From the NCBI RefSeq assembly GCF_003573695.1, contig NC_039359.1, positions 121,651,849 through 121,715,848 of the forward strand: 64,000 nt of DNA, in the 5' to 3' direction. The translations under genes and the position numbers were made by a program. The notes beneath the pieces are model-generated. The model saw only the letters and a program-made list of their open reading frames with translations, was not told the origin of the DNA and did not search any database. Shown in pieces: positions 45,753 to 56,563 of the stretch. Numbering within the stretch: the stretch's first letter is position 1; each line of letters begins with the position of its first letter. This stretch comes from Papaver somniferum. Lineage: Eukaryota; Streptophyta; Magnoliopsida; Ranunculales; Papaveraceae.

Positions 45753-47466
45753 ATGTCGAACTGGTATGATAGAAGCCAATACAATGAGTATCGACCTGAA
45801 TTTGAATATGGACACCATCAGTTTTATAACCATGGTGGGAATAGTAGTTGGGAACGCCAACCTTTTCAAGATTATGGTTCATACCATAGTGAGCCCAATT
45901 ACTATCCACACACGAATTGGTGTTACGAGCAAGAAAATCAGCAATATATTATAGTACTAGTCATGCGTTTTTGGAAAATTACTTAAACACTAGTCCTGAT
46001 TATGACATTTCTAAACCTGTTCAATCTCTAGAAGAAACCTACCAACAAATTCGAAGGGAGTATGAACGTGCAGTTATTTCAAGAGAAGAGAGTACACAAC
46101 GGTCTAAGATATTCAATGAGACTTGTGAACGTATAAGTGTTACGCTCAGTGAAATTCAAGCACGTTTAGAGGAAGAAAATGAACAGTTAGCTAATGCTGC
46201 TCGAAATAATCTAAATTTCCAAAATAGTGTTTCCATTCTACCCTTGATATCAATAGTGAATATTTGCCCAATCTAGAGGACGAGGTTAGAATAAAAGACA
46301 CTACTTATTTAGATAAGGTTCAATTATCTTTGTACTATTATTATGATGAGGATAGTAGTAATGAAGAATCTGAAATATGTAGGCATAGTGATCAGGAATC
46401 TATTAATCCAATTGAGCTTTATAATGATTATATTATTTCTAGTTCAAATCCAAATAATTTTTATGATTATTCACCTATTCAAAAGGACGAGGATTTGATT
46501 AGGGATACCACCGTTTTAGACGGTGTAGTTTTTCCTTTTGATTACGAAGCCGATAGTGGTTTAGAGGAACGGGTTCATTTCGAAAATACTGTTTTAGAGT
46601 CTAGCGACTTAGAAACAATAGTCTTGGAAGAAGAAGATAGACTCGTAGAGATGAGTAAAGATGCACAACCTGATAATAACTTAGAAGAATCTCTTGAATA
46701 TTTTAAGGACTCTGAAGATACAGAAATTCAAGAAATAATTAGAGGTCTATCTAGAGACACTGAAAACTCTAAGTTTGGGGGTGATTATCACTTCCCTAGT
46801 GCCTTACCTTTAACTCTCAGAAAGTCCCCACACTTAGGACTTGATATCTGTGCCTCGACCATTTTACAAGATTACCTTCATACTCGTTTTCCCGAGCCTA
46901 ATGATGTCCATGAAGGAGTTCAGTCGTTAGAAACCCATCCTCTGGTTGATGTGGTTTGCCCAGGCTATGATCCCCAGATTGACTTTGTTTTCCCACCAAA
47001 TAGTTTTCTTCCAACTGTGGGAACGTTTATATTCCAAATGTGTCAAATATTAAGTTGTGAGACTAAACCTAAATGCTTTAGGAAATTAGAATCGACACAT
47101 TTGCTTAAGAATGACCACTACTCTCATTTTGGTCAATTATGTAAGTCAAATATTATTGACTTAGAGGATCCTCAGTTATTTAGGTTATTACTGTGCGCTT
47201 CTAAGATAATATTTGAGTTTTTCCAGACTCTAGGACCTAATAATTTGGATCCAACCTATGAAGAAACGCAACCAATGAAAATATTCTATTTAGACCCTTT
47301 CATAGAACCTGAACCTGAACCACAATTAGCAATAGTTATCAGGAAACTAGGTAAGGGCATGCTAGTGTTGTTCATTTCGTTGGTTCACTGCAGTTTCCTT
47401 TTGTCAGCTCTTTTTGGTTTTAAAGACCCACAGTTATTCCGGCTACTGTTATACGGTTCGAGTTGA
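45753..47466 (+). pseudogene. Uncharacterised A-family protein, two frameshifts
   Basis: Three frames join with shifts near 45950 and 46255. The N-terminal part is rich in Y, H, N and Q (YDRSQYNEYRPEFEYGHHQ). The second part is a likely coiled coil (YQQIRREYERAVISREE, EIQARLEEENEQLA). The third (46264-47466) is acidic, then carries the conserved C-terminal block with FVFPPNSFLP, ETQPMKIFY, EPEPEP and two DPQLFRLLL motifs, ending LLLYGSS as in A1. The Y/Q-rich segment followed by a coil resembles the tail of the Athila Gag, so a Gag-derived protein is possible, but this is inference. The function is unknown. Confidence 0.75.
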
Positions 47467-48614
47467 CTAAACCTTTCCTACGTCTGGCTGAAGACTTTAA
47501 ACTTAGAACTTCTTGGGAGGTAACCCAATCTCATGCAACACGGTAATATCCTTCCTTAACTCTTTTTGCTTCAAATGGTAACAGTTTCTCCTTGTTCATG
47601 CTTTTAGTTTCATCTTTAGAACATTAAGGACAATGTTAGATTTAAGTTTGGGGGTATGGGAGAAACTTTTTAGTTGCAATAAATAAACTCCAGAGCCTAG
47701 AAATTTATGCGTATTTAGGATGGCACTAACCAATCTAAGTGGATGGAAGCATTTTGGTTGTAGGAGTTGAGGAACCAATCTGAATAGATGGAAACATCTA
47801 AAGATTCTATTCATAAAAGCACATAGCTCAGGTGTTAGAAATAACATGATAGTTGCACCATATCTCGTTGAGTCATTTTCACTTCTATTTTTATTTTGTT
47901 TTTAAACTATGTACTCTAAGTGATTAGGTGGGGCCCACGATTCAAGTTGTTACCAATGCTAGGGTGAATTAGAGTGATTGAGATACCATGAAAAAAAAAT
48001 ATATTGAGACCAGACCATTTGACCAAAAGGAATAAATTTATTAAAGTCGACCACTGGTACCCTTGTATATGCCAGTTGTGTTGACCTAGAGTTAGGTTAT
48101 CGACCACTGGTTCCCTTGTATATGCCAGTGTGTTGATATTAGTCAGACTAGTATCTCAATCCATTAGGATAGGTTCATTTTGGCGGAGGCCTTCAGACAG
48201 ATATGGGAAACGTCGTTCACTTAGTAAACATCAAAACCATCTATGTTTTTCTATATCCATCTCTTAATCTTTCCATGTGATTAGTTTGACTCTGAATATG
48301 ATGTCCATAGTGCAACTATCTGAGTAGAGCTCTGTCACTTATATATGAATTTTAGTATGCTTGAGTGCAAACTCGTGTACATCAATTGAAATTTCGCATC
48401 ATGGTACTTCCTCTTGTAGTAAATAAGTATGCCAACCAAGGAGATTCTTTAGTGCCTTCCAAGGTTCTGCGTAGATAGCTAGGGTCTGGAGTAAAGGTTT
48501 TGTGGGTACACCTCTGGTAAACCCTCCGGAGACAACACTCCGCCACTAGGGCCACCTAGGGGTTCAAATGATTTTCCTTTCTAGAATAAATTTGCTCGAG
48601 GACTAGCAAATAAT
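47467..48614 (+). other. A2 3' non-coding region
   Basis: No gene. It holds GGACAATGTTAGATTTAAG followed by TTTGGGGGTATGG (47628-47659), the internal polypurine-like tract, and a lead-in CTCGAGGACTAGCAAA to the true tract. Confidence 0.75.
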
Positions 48615-48629
48615 AAGTTTGGGGGTATT
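48615..48629 (+). other. A2 polypurine tract
   Basis: AAGTTTGGGGGTATT directly before the 3' LTR, identical to A1. Confidence 0.9.
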
Positions 48630-50122
48630 TGATAGACACATTTTTGTGTCTAATTTGTCCTCAATGTCTGTATTGTTGGAACTCTATTTTTTTACTAATA
48701 TTGTGTTTTTATGTATTTTTAGGAAATAAACATTTTTGGAAAATTCGGCTCGAAAAGTTGATTTTTGCACCCGGAGGACAAGTGTTATTCGGACTCTCGC
48801 TTTTGGATAAGGGGTAACCCAATTACTAAGGGGCACCCCCAGGTCACCCCCAAGGCAGCTGTTATTCGCACCCCTACTCTGGATAGGGGGCTACCAGTTT
48901 CTTCCCCATTTGAAACGATTTTGGCGGGAAATTTCTAAACAGTTCTGGCAGAATTTCGATCGTCAAAATGAAGGGGTTATGGGTCGATTCAATGGCTGAA
49001 ATTTGGTATAGAGATGTGATATAGGTTAAGGAACATAGTATGGGTGACATGATCGATCAAATTTGGCTGGAATTTTCGGTATGATTCACACACCCAAAAC
49101 AGAGCACGTGTACTGTAACACGAGCAAAATTGAAGTTCTTGTGTGCATGGGGAGTTCTGCTGGCGTTGGAAGAGTGTTGAGGCGTGAATAAGTAGAATGG
49201 GAGCGTGCAGGATCAAAGTTAACGCGTGCATGGGATTAAAAATGGAAATTTTTGTTATTATTGGCAGCCGAGAATATTTGGATTAAATGGAGAATATATG
49301 CAATCAATGGTCGGATTTTTGGCTCCAACTCACTATAAATACAAGGCAAAACAGTTTGGGAAAGGTGTCGAGAGTCTGGGGGGCTGAGGAGAGCCAGAGA
49401 AGAAGAAATTCGAGTTTTCCCAAACTCGGTTTCTGCTGCTGTTGTTGATGAACATGAAGAACACGAAGAACGGACCTGCAACAGCAGTCGTTTTTCTACA
49501 GTAGTAACGACTAACACCTGTGGGTCGTAATCAGGAAGTCTTATTTTCAACAGCGTTTGCGACAGAGCTTCAGCAGTCTTATTTTATCACTGAGGGTCGT
49601 AGTTCTCTGGTTTTATTGTATTTCTCATATTCTCATCATTTGTAAACCATTTTTGAGCCATAATAAATTATTTTGAGAGCATTTTTACTATGATGAGTTA
49701 AACCCCAACACTGGGACGACGGAGGAGGCCGAGCTTCATACATGGGTAATTTTATTAATTCTTTTTAAGACTTTTGCATTAAAAATGAATTGAAATATGA
49801 TTTGATTAAATTGGGTGTTATTTGATTAGATGGGCCATGCTTAGCTTAGGTGATTTGATGTTCCATGCTTAACATTTACAATCAATGTTTTGAGAATCTA
49901 CTTTGGCAAAATAAGAGTCCATATATGTTTTGAGCGATTATTGTTGAGAATAAATCATTGAGCCCTATGTTATGAAGATTGGCCGAATCATTAGTCTCAG
50001 TACCTCTCTACAAATTTGTCAATATTTTTGTATATAATTTTTATAAATCTAAAAATCCTTCACCTTCACAAGTCTTAGAGTTCGAACCTTCATTACTACA
50101 ACCCACGAAAAATCATTAATCA
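48630..50122 (+). repeat. A2 3' LTR
   Basis: Same length as the 5' LTR, with scattered single-base differences. TATAAATA is at 49334-49341. Confidence 0.95.
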
Positions 50123-50127
50123 CTTGG

Positions 50128-53100
50128 CCGCGGACTGTTGGCTATTAAGCGGTGATGATAGTGCTAATGGCTTCAGTCCGTGGGACGGTGGAAATGGCAC
50201 TTGGAAGGCTTGCAGGATGGATCACGGAATGCTGGAGCGTTGGCGCGAACTTAACCACAAAGTGATGGAGTCATGGAGAGTTGCAGGTTGAGCGACTGGT
50301 GTTCTTCGTGCTGTCGCGCTGTTGGTTCGGTCATAGAGCGGAGATATTGGCACACTAATTTTTCGGCTATGGAGCATGAGTGTGGTGCTCCCAGTCATCC
50401 ATTCTCGTTCATGGAAGTAAGGAATCCTTATTCTGTTCAAAGTCTAGAAATTGCATTCGTATGAAAAGGGGTATCGACCCTCTTCTGTTTTTGTTGTTCG
50501 TCCAGCTCCGTGCTTTCATCTGCAATATCTGGCTCCTCTTCGTCATTTGTTAGCGGTGGTAGAGCAAGCATTAATGGTAACAAAGCAATCTCCAAATCAG
50601 CATCAAGGCGATCCAGGAGAACTCAAGGTAGGTGCTCTCGCATGTATCCACCCAACAGTTCCATCGATCTTCTCCAGAATGTGTAATAAGGTTCTGACCC
50701 CAGAAGGATGAGTATCTGACCTCTCCAGTAGATTTCAAGATTTACCAAACTCCATTGCACTTCTTGGGATGGATGGATGAAATAATGTCAGGGATAATCT
50801 TGGAGATTGTGGTTGCGTTGTCGGTTCATCCTTGACTTTAGGTTATTTGGTACCTAGACTTTTGATTGCGATGATGATATACTGTGGATGCTTGTATAGT
50901 CGAAATCTTCCGCAACCATTGGGTGAAGGTAATGAGTTGAGAGATGTTCCGTTGCCGATGTGCTGCTATCAAGTACTCAAGGACGTCGTTCCAAACGATA
51001 TCCTTTGAACCATCTTCTGAACCTTGGACTATTGTATGGAATGGGATGCAGTGAGCATTGCCCAGTTATACTTCTGTTAGATCCGATGGTGTGGATGGAT
51101 ATGTGAATATATCTCTGTGGCGTACTTTTGGGGTTTTTGATGCGCGTGTACGGCTTCGTGTTGAGAAATTTTTGCGGTAGGACTTCGACAGTGATGATGT
51201 TGAAATCGGAAATAACCTGGTTGAGGGAAGTGAAAGCGTCCCATGCTGGTAGTCCCCATGTGTAGCCTACTTTCATCGCATCTCCTTGAATCCACGTCTA
51301 CGGTATCTGATACAAGCTTATTGTACTCTTCTGGATGTGACGCTGGGATGCTCAAAATATCACATAGACGAAATATTCTGGATAGCGAAGAGGTAGAAAT
51401 GAGAGAGTAATGTTGTTTATCGTGTCTCCCTCTGTTTCTTCGAGAAAATGTTTCAGCCGCGTCTCTGGAGTTATCTCATGAGTCTTTGATGGTCGTCGGG
51501 ATGGACTGCGATGAGCCGTCCCCAGTCGCACTTTTTAGCTTCTGAAGTTGTTTCCTCTGAGAAGGTTTGGGATCCGCCGCGGCCTCGTCACGTGTTGCGG
51601 GCGCCTTGTATACAGAGAGGTGATGATATTATCATGTTACGTCCTTGAAGAGTAGATGACCTTGTCGTGGATATGACATTTTGGTTGACCATGTCTTTTG
51701 AGCTTTGACAGTGAAGGGATTCCGTGTAGATCCTCAGTCCCCAAGTGTGGTTTACATGTTTCCATCTTGTATGGTCGGTGGGTTGACCATGATAAAGACA
51801 TCACCATCGTGCGTTCATACTCTGTAGTGATTGTTGCTATGGTGAAGCTCTGGCTGGTATCAACAAACGAGCGGAAACAGTTCTTGGCAGCAGATGTGAT
51901 CAGAAGAGACTACATTGTCGTGGGAACAAAGTAGGTTCGCTGGATGCGTAAGCGAGCAAACTGTCCTTGACCACGAGCCTTGGCGGGATGGATCAAAAGG
52001 TGGCCACGACTACGAAGATTGGATGGTTGCGATCATGATCCTTGACATGGGGAGTGTGGTGGAACGACCCTTGGCAGGAAGGAGTGGCGGCTATGGCACG
52101 ATCCTCGGCAAGGGAGAGCGGCGGCTATGACACGATCCTTGGAAAAAAGGAGTGGCGGATACAACACGATCCTTGGAAGGAGGCCACGGGCACGAACCTT
52201 GGCAGGAAGGAGGCGTTGAAGCGGCTTCGGCTCTTGGACAAGACGTTGAAACTTTACGGATCAAAAAGTTGAAGCTTCGGTTTCGGATCCTGGAGTAGTT
52301 TATGGAGAGAACGCTGAAGCTTCGGTTTCGGATCCTGGAGCAGCTTATGGAAAGAATGCTGAAGCTGGAGCAAACGTTGAAGCGGAGCCGCTGCTGGAGA
52401 ACGTTGAAGCGGAGCGGCTAGTGGAGCGAACATTGAAGCGGAATCGCTAGTGGAGAACATTGAAGCGGAGCGGCTACTGGAGCTAACATTGAAGCGGAGC
52501 CGCTGCTGGAGAACGTTGAAGTGGAGTGACTTCTGGAGAGAACGTCGAAGTGACTCCAGGAGAAAACTTCAGTGAGGGCACTATTAACCCTTGACTTAGA
52601 AAAACGGCTTGATACGATATAGTATATGGGAAGACGTCACAAATAGTGCTAGTCAGCAAGCAATGTTTTTATCCTCATGGGAAAGAATACGCTTCTTCTG
52701 TTCGATTTTCCCTTACAACTCTCAGAGCCTTGACGATTACAATGTTGAAGTCAGAGGCCACGTCAATCAGCGTGCTGTCAAACTCGACATTCTTCAAGTG
52801 AACAGTGGTCAGGAGTCCCCAGTTCCATCCATCAATCGTGTTTTCCAGGGAGAGGTTGGGGTTTGGGAACAACTTCCCTGGATGGAAACAGCTGCTTTCC
52901 TGATGCAGTGAGGTTGAGGGCTGCAAATATGTCTTGACGCTGCACCTTGGAGAAATACAGAATCTCACATAAATGTTTCATCATAGACTGCATGATTTTG
53001 TGGGCGAAGTCCCCAGAAATCATGCAGGTCCTGACGGGAAGAGGGTCTCTGTGAACTCAGGAGGGTTGCTGATTTTATTTGCCCCGATTTTGGAGAAGTC

Positions 53101-54112
53101 GTTCCTGATCTTCACGTGTGATGGAATTGGATTGCTGATTCATTTCTACTGGTCGTTCAAGAGCAACGCGAGCCTCTTCATCTATAAACGCGTGTCCTGC
53201 TGGAGTGCCTACGCCGGATGTTAAAAGTATTCCTTGTCAGCTCCATCTGGGGTTGACGTGACTCTTGTGGTAGCCGCTCTGTTAGTGTCTTGAGGAAAAT
53301 AGGTATCTCTTTCTGAGTTGTAGCCATGTATGTCTGAGCCTTAAGAGAACCTTTTGTCTTTCCATCAAATCAACAATGGTAAGAGGAGATCGGCTTCTTC
53401 TGACTCCTCCAATCTCTCGTCCTGATGTTGGAGTAGCAGCGGCTTTGGTGACGGTTGGAGCTGTCATACTTGAAGAAACATTGGGGGAGGCGGAAGGGGC
53501 TCTGGCTCTGGTGATCGTAGGTGTAACGTGCAGAGATGGCGCGGTTTTGATCACGGAGTGCTGGAGCCATGACGATGTTTCGAAGAGTGAGGATGGCGCT
53601 GCTTTGGCTGGTTGTAGAGCGGAGAAGATAGCGTTGGACTTTGGTTGGCTGTGGAGCGGAAAGATGGCGCTGGCTAGATCATGGAATGACAGGGACGGCT
53701 GCTGGATATGACGTGGATTGTTGGTGCTGGGAGTGGCCTGTTGGCGTCGGTCATGGTGCTAGCTGGGATGCGAATCGCTGGCGCTAGCTTGGCCGCGGCC
53801 TGTTGGCGCCATGGATCTTTGCCAGCGCGGATCCGGCTGCCTCTTTCCGTGTATAGCTCAAAACAAGAAACCTTCCTCCATTCGAACTTTAAAAGTTCTA
53901 TGCCTATAAAGGGCGTCACCTATCCTCTTTACCTCGCATTATTGGATTTGTTTCCATGTCTTGGTGCTAGCGGCAGAGTGGTAGCAATAAAGCAGGCGAA
54001 CACATTCCAAGTACGTATCTTCGGGTTTCTTCTTTCTGTTTGCTCTTCTATTGTTGGTGCAAACCCTAGCCATAGGCATGTCCGCCATAGTTTTATGGGA
54101 GACGCCGCGATA
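50128..54112 (-). repeat. R interior, main part: non-coding with tandem arrays
   Basis: No recognised gene on either strand in about 4 kb. Tandem-like segments lie at about 52060-52215 (ACGATCCTTGG and GGAGTGGCGG alternating) and 52285-52560 (GAAGCGGAGC and CTGGAGAACGTTGAAGC alternating). Short open frames through it show no conserved motif. Confidence 0.6.
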
Positions 54113-54596
54113 AGTCCCCAGTCACTCATCGTCGTGTGATAACTGGTCACTGAGCCGTTTGGTGACTGAGCCATCGATCCCCGAGCGGATCGTTTGCTTC
54201 CACTATCTTAGAAGTCCCCAATCATCCCTTGTCGTGTGGTAACTGGTAACTGAGTCGTTTGGTGACTGAGCCATCGATCCCCGAGCGGATCGTTTGCTTC
54301 CACCATCTTAGAAGTCCCCAGTCATCCCTTGTCGTGTGATAACTGGTAACTGAGCCGTCTGGTGACTGAGTCATCGATCCCCGAGCGGATCGTTTGCTTC
54401 CACCATCTTAGAAGTCCCCAGTCATCCCTTGTCGTGTGGTATATGGTAACTGAGCCGTTTGGTGACTGAGCCATCGATCCTCGAGCGGATCGTTTGCTTC
54501 CACCATCTTAGAAGTCCTCAGTCATCCATTTTCGTTTGATAACTGGTAACTGAGTTGTTGATCCCTGAGTGGATCGTTTGCATCTACCATATTGAG
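54113..54596 (-). repeat. 100-bp tandem array next to the R primer site
   Basis: Units start AGTCCCCA at 54113, 54213, 54313 and 54413, with a degenerate fifth from 54513. The period is exactly 100 bp. It lies in the 5' leader of the minus-strand element, about 60 bp from the primer site. Confidence 0.9.
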
Positions 54597-54655
54597 TTTG
54601 GAATTGAAAGATGAAATTGAAAATTGGAAATTGATATTGTAACCGAGAGATAAAT

Positions 54656-54673
54656 CTCCCACTGTGGTCGCCA
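54656..54673 (-). other. R primer-binding site
   Basis: The minus strand reads TGGCGACCACAGTGGGAG, 2 bases inside the LTR. It resembles the Tat/Ogre tRNA-Arg-type site and shares TGGCGACCA with 14594-14611. Confidence 0.75.
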
Positions 54674-54675
54674 AT

Positions 54676-56563
54676 TGTTTGTGGGTGAAAACCGTTTCTG
54701 GTGATTTCGGTAATTTCGTGCAAGTGCGGGTGAGAAACAAATCTAAACCCAAAACAATGTGCTGCACGGGAGTACTTTTGATTCGAGATATCAATCTGTA
54801 CAATCCTGGCCTAAACCAAGAAATGGTCGTTCCAGGCTTGCTTCGGTCACAAAGTGAAGGATAAGGGTTGGTCTTAGGGAGGGAAGCGAAGGAAGTGTTG
54901 AGGCAAGAATAGTTGATTATGGAAGTGTGGGTGTTTTGCGACTTGTATCCGAAAGTTGAACTGGCAAGCTGAATGGAAAGCTACCATGTGATTTCTGGAT
55001 GTGTATTGTTCTCCTGACGAAAACCTTCTTTTTGGTGGAAATAGGTGAGACCTATTTATACAAGTCGCAACGAAACGTACCCTAGCCTCGTAAGAAGTGG
55101 AAATAGTTGAGTAATGGAAGAAAGCGGTAATGGGTAACGCCTGGAATTAATGTTTCCATAATGAAGGAAACGTTTCACCATTACTTCTTGTATTTACTAA
55201 CCGCCTCACTCTTATGACACTTTCCTGTAACGTGCGTATTGTACGTCGCACGCTGTAAACCGCTAGACCAATACCCTGATGAGCATCCCCCAGTTTGTGA
55301 CATGTTTTGATGTCTCGAGTATTTTCGTGGAAAACGTGTATCATGTTGCTATTGTTTGGCAAGTTAAAATTGAGAGGCTTGCCGGTTCGGTGACGAACTT
55401 GTACGGCTGAGATTTGCATCTCAGAAGGAAGGATAGTCGTTGATTGTTGTAACCTTCCGTTTGGCAGCCAGCGGCATGGATGGAAGCGCTTGCGGCTAAA
55501 TTATGGTTTGTCTAAATTATGGTTTGGTATGCTGAAACCCTACTTAGCTCCCTTTACTAGAATCGCTGTAGAATTCTCGTACGGACTCAGATTTTGATGG
55601 TCCGCCCCTCCATTCTGCACGTAAAAGAATTTTGTATCTCCCCACGCGGGAGTATTTTGGTTTTGAGCTCGTTCGGGAGGTGAAAACACCCCGAAAGTAA
55701 AACTCAGGAAGAATTCAGGAGGGATGTTGGTAGCAACTTGCCCAAATTAGGGTTTGGCGTGTTGAAACCCTAATTAGTGCGTGTAGTATGCGCGTGCGGC
55801 ATGTTTGGCGCGTTTTGGAAGTTGGCGCGTTTTTGGGAGGCTAGCGTGTTTTGGGAAGCTAGCATGTTTTGGGACGCTGGCGAGTTTTGGGACGCTAGCG
55901 TGTTTTAGGAAGCTAACGTGCTTTGGGACGCTAGCGTGTTTTGGGAAGCTAGCGACCTCTTTTGAGACCGTGGCAGGTTTGGAGAAACCTGATTGGTCAA
56001 TGAAAGTAGGGGGCCGGCAAGCTTAGGGCACGACCACACTTTTAACGCGCAGTGGCGGATTTGAAGCGACTTGATTGGTCGATGGAAAGAGGGCCGGCGT
56101 GCTAGGGGGCGGCCGCACTTTTGGTGCGTTGTGGCGGATTTGGTTGCCTAGCTTGGCTAAGCATGGTTTCAACCGATGGGGTATAGTATATTGTGCGGGG
56201 CGCGAAACCCTAATTTTGCAAATTAGTCGGGTTTATGAGTTCTTTGTGAGTTATCACAGTAATTGGCTGGATTTTGTATGTTGCCGCACAAAATCTTTAT
56301 CTACAGAATGCAGTGTGCTTTCTGTCTGAGCATTTCGTGCAATGGCCTTAACTTTGGTACTTGGAGGTTCATGCTATTCCGCTGCGAGTGAACATAAATC
56401 CGTCATGCCATACCGATTTAAGGGTTCTGCTGGGGAACATATTACATGAAAGTACTCAGTGAGTCTAGTATCGGCGAGGTGCTAGAATTGACAGAGTGTT
56501 ATGGATAAAAGTATATTGAGCGGCTCAATAAATGTGTCGGTGGAGAGGTTAGTACTCGCAGCA
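54676..56563 (-). repeat. R 5' LTR
   Basis: Uninterrupted copy of the R LTR. TATAAATA lies at 55053-55060 on the minus strand and the 18-bp array at about 55815-55955. It gives the empty site of hAT-2. Confidence 0.9.

Larger units (their letters stand above)
43176..50122 (+). mobile_element. Element A2: second copy of the A family
   Basis: LTRs 43176-44668 and 48630-50122 (1,493 bp each) with TG...CA ends and an exact target duplication CTTGG (43171-43175 and 50123-50127). Primer site 44672-44689, polypurine tract 48615-48629. The interior of 3,961 bp carries one broken gene and no pol. Hand comparison of the LTRs found roughly 28 substitutions (about 98% identity), so it is older than A1. 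It is inserted in the interior of R. Confidence 0.95.
38432..56563 (-). mobile_element. R: long non-coding Tat-like LTR element (LARD type)
   Basis: LTRs 38432-42485 (1,880 bp without the hAT insertion) and 54676-56563 (1,888 bp) start TGTTTGTGGGTG and end CGCAGCA. The primer site (54656-54673) and TATA boxes put it on the minus strand, so the right LTR is the 5' one. The interior, without A2, is about 5.2 kb, has no recognisable gag or pol, and is full of tandem arrays. It splits copia-C within pol. No convincing target duplication is seen: GGGAT at the left against CCGTT at the right. It probably depends on Tat-type enzymes for movement. Confidence 0.8.

Noticed and set aside
50222..54174. 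Many 70-140 codon frames in the R interior
   Set aside because: No motif, no agreement between strands or neighbours, and tandem arrays in part of the region.
54113..54596. CRISPR-like regular array
   Set aside because: The 100-bp units are contiguous with no unique spacers, in plant DNA inside an LTR element.
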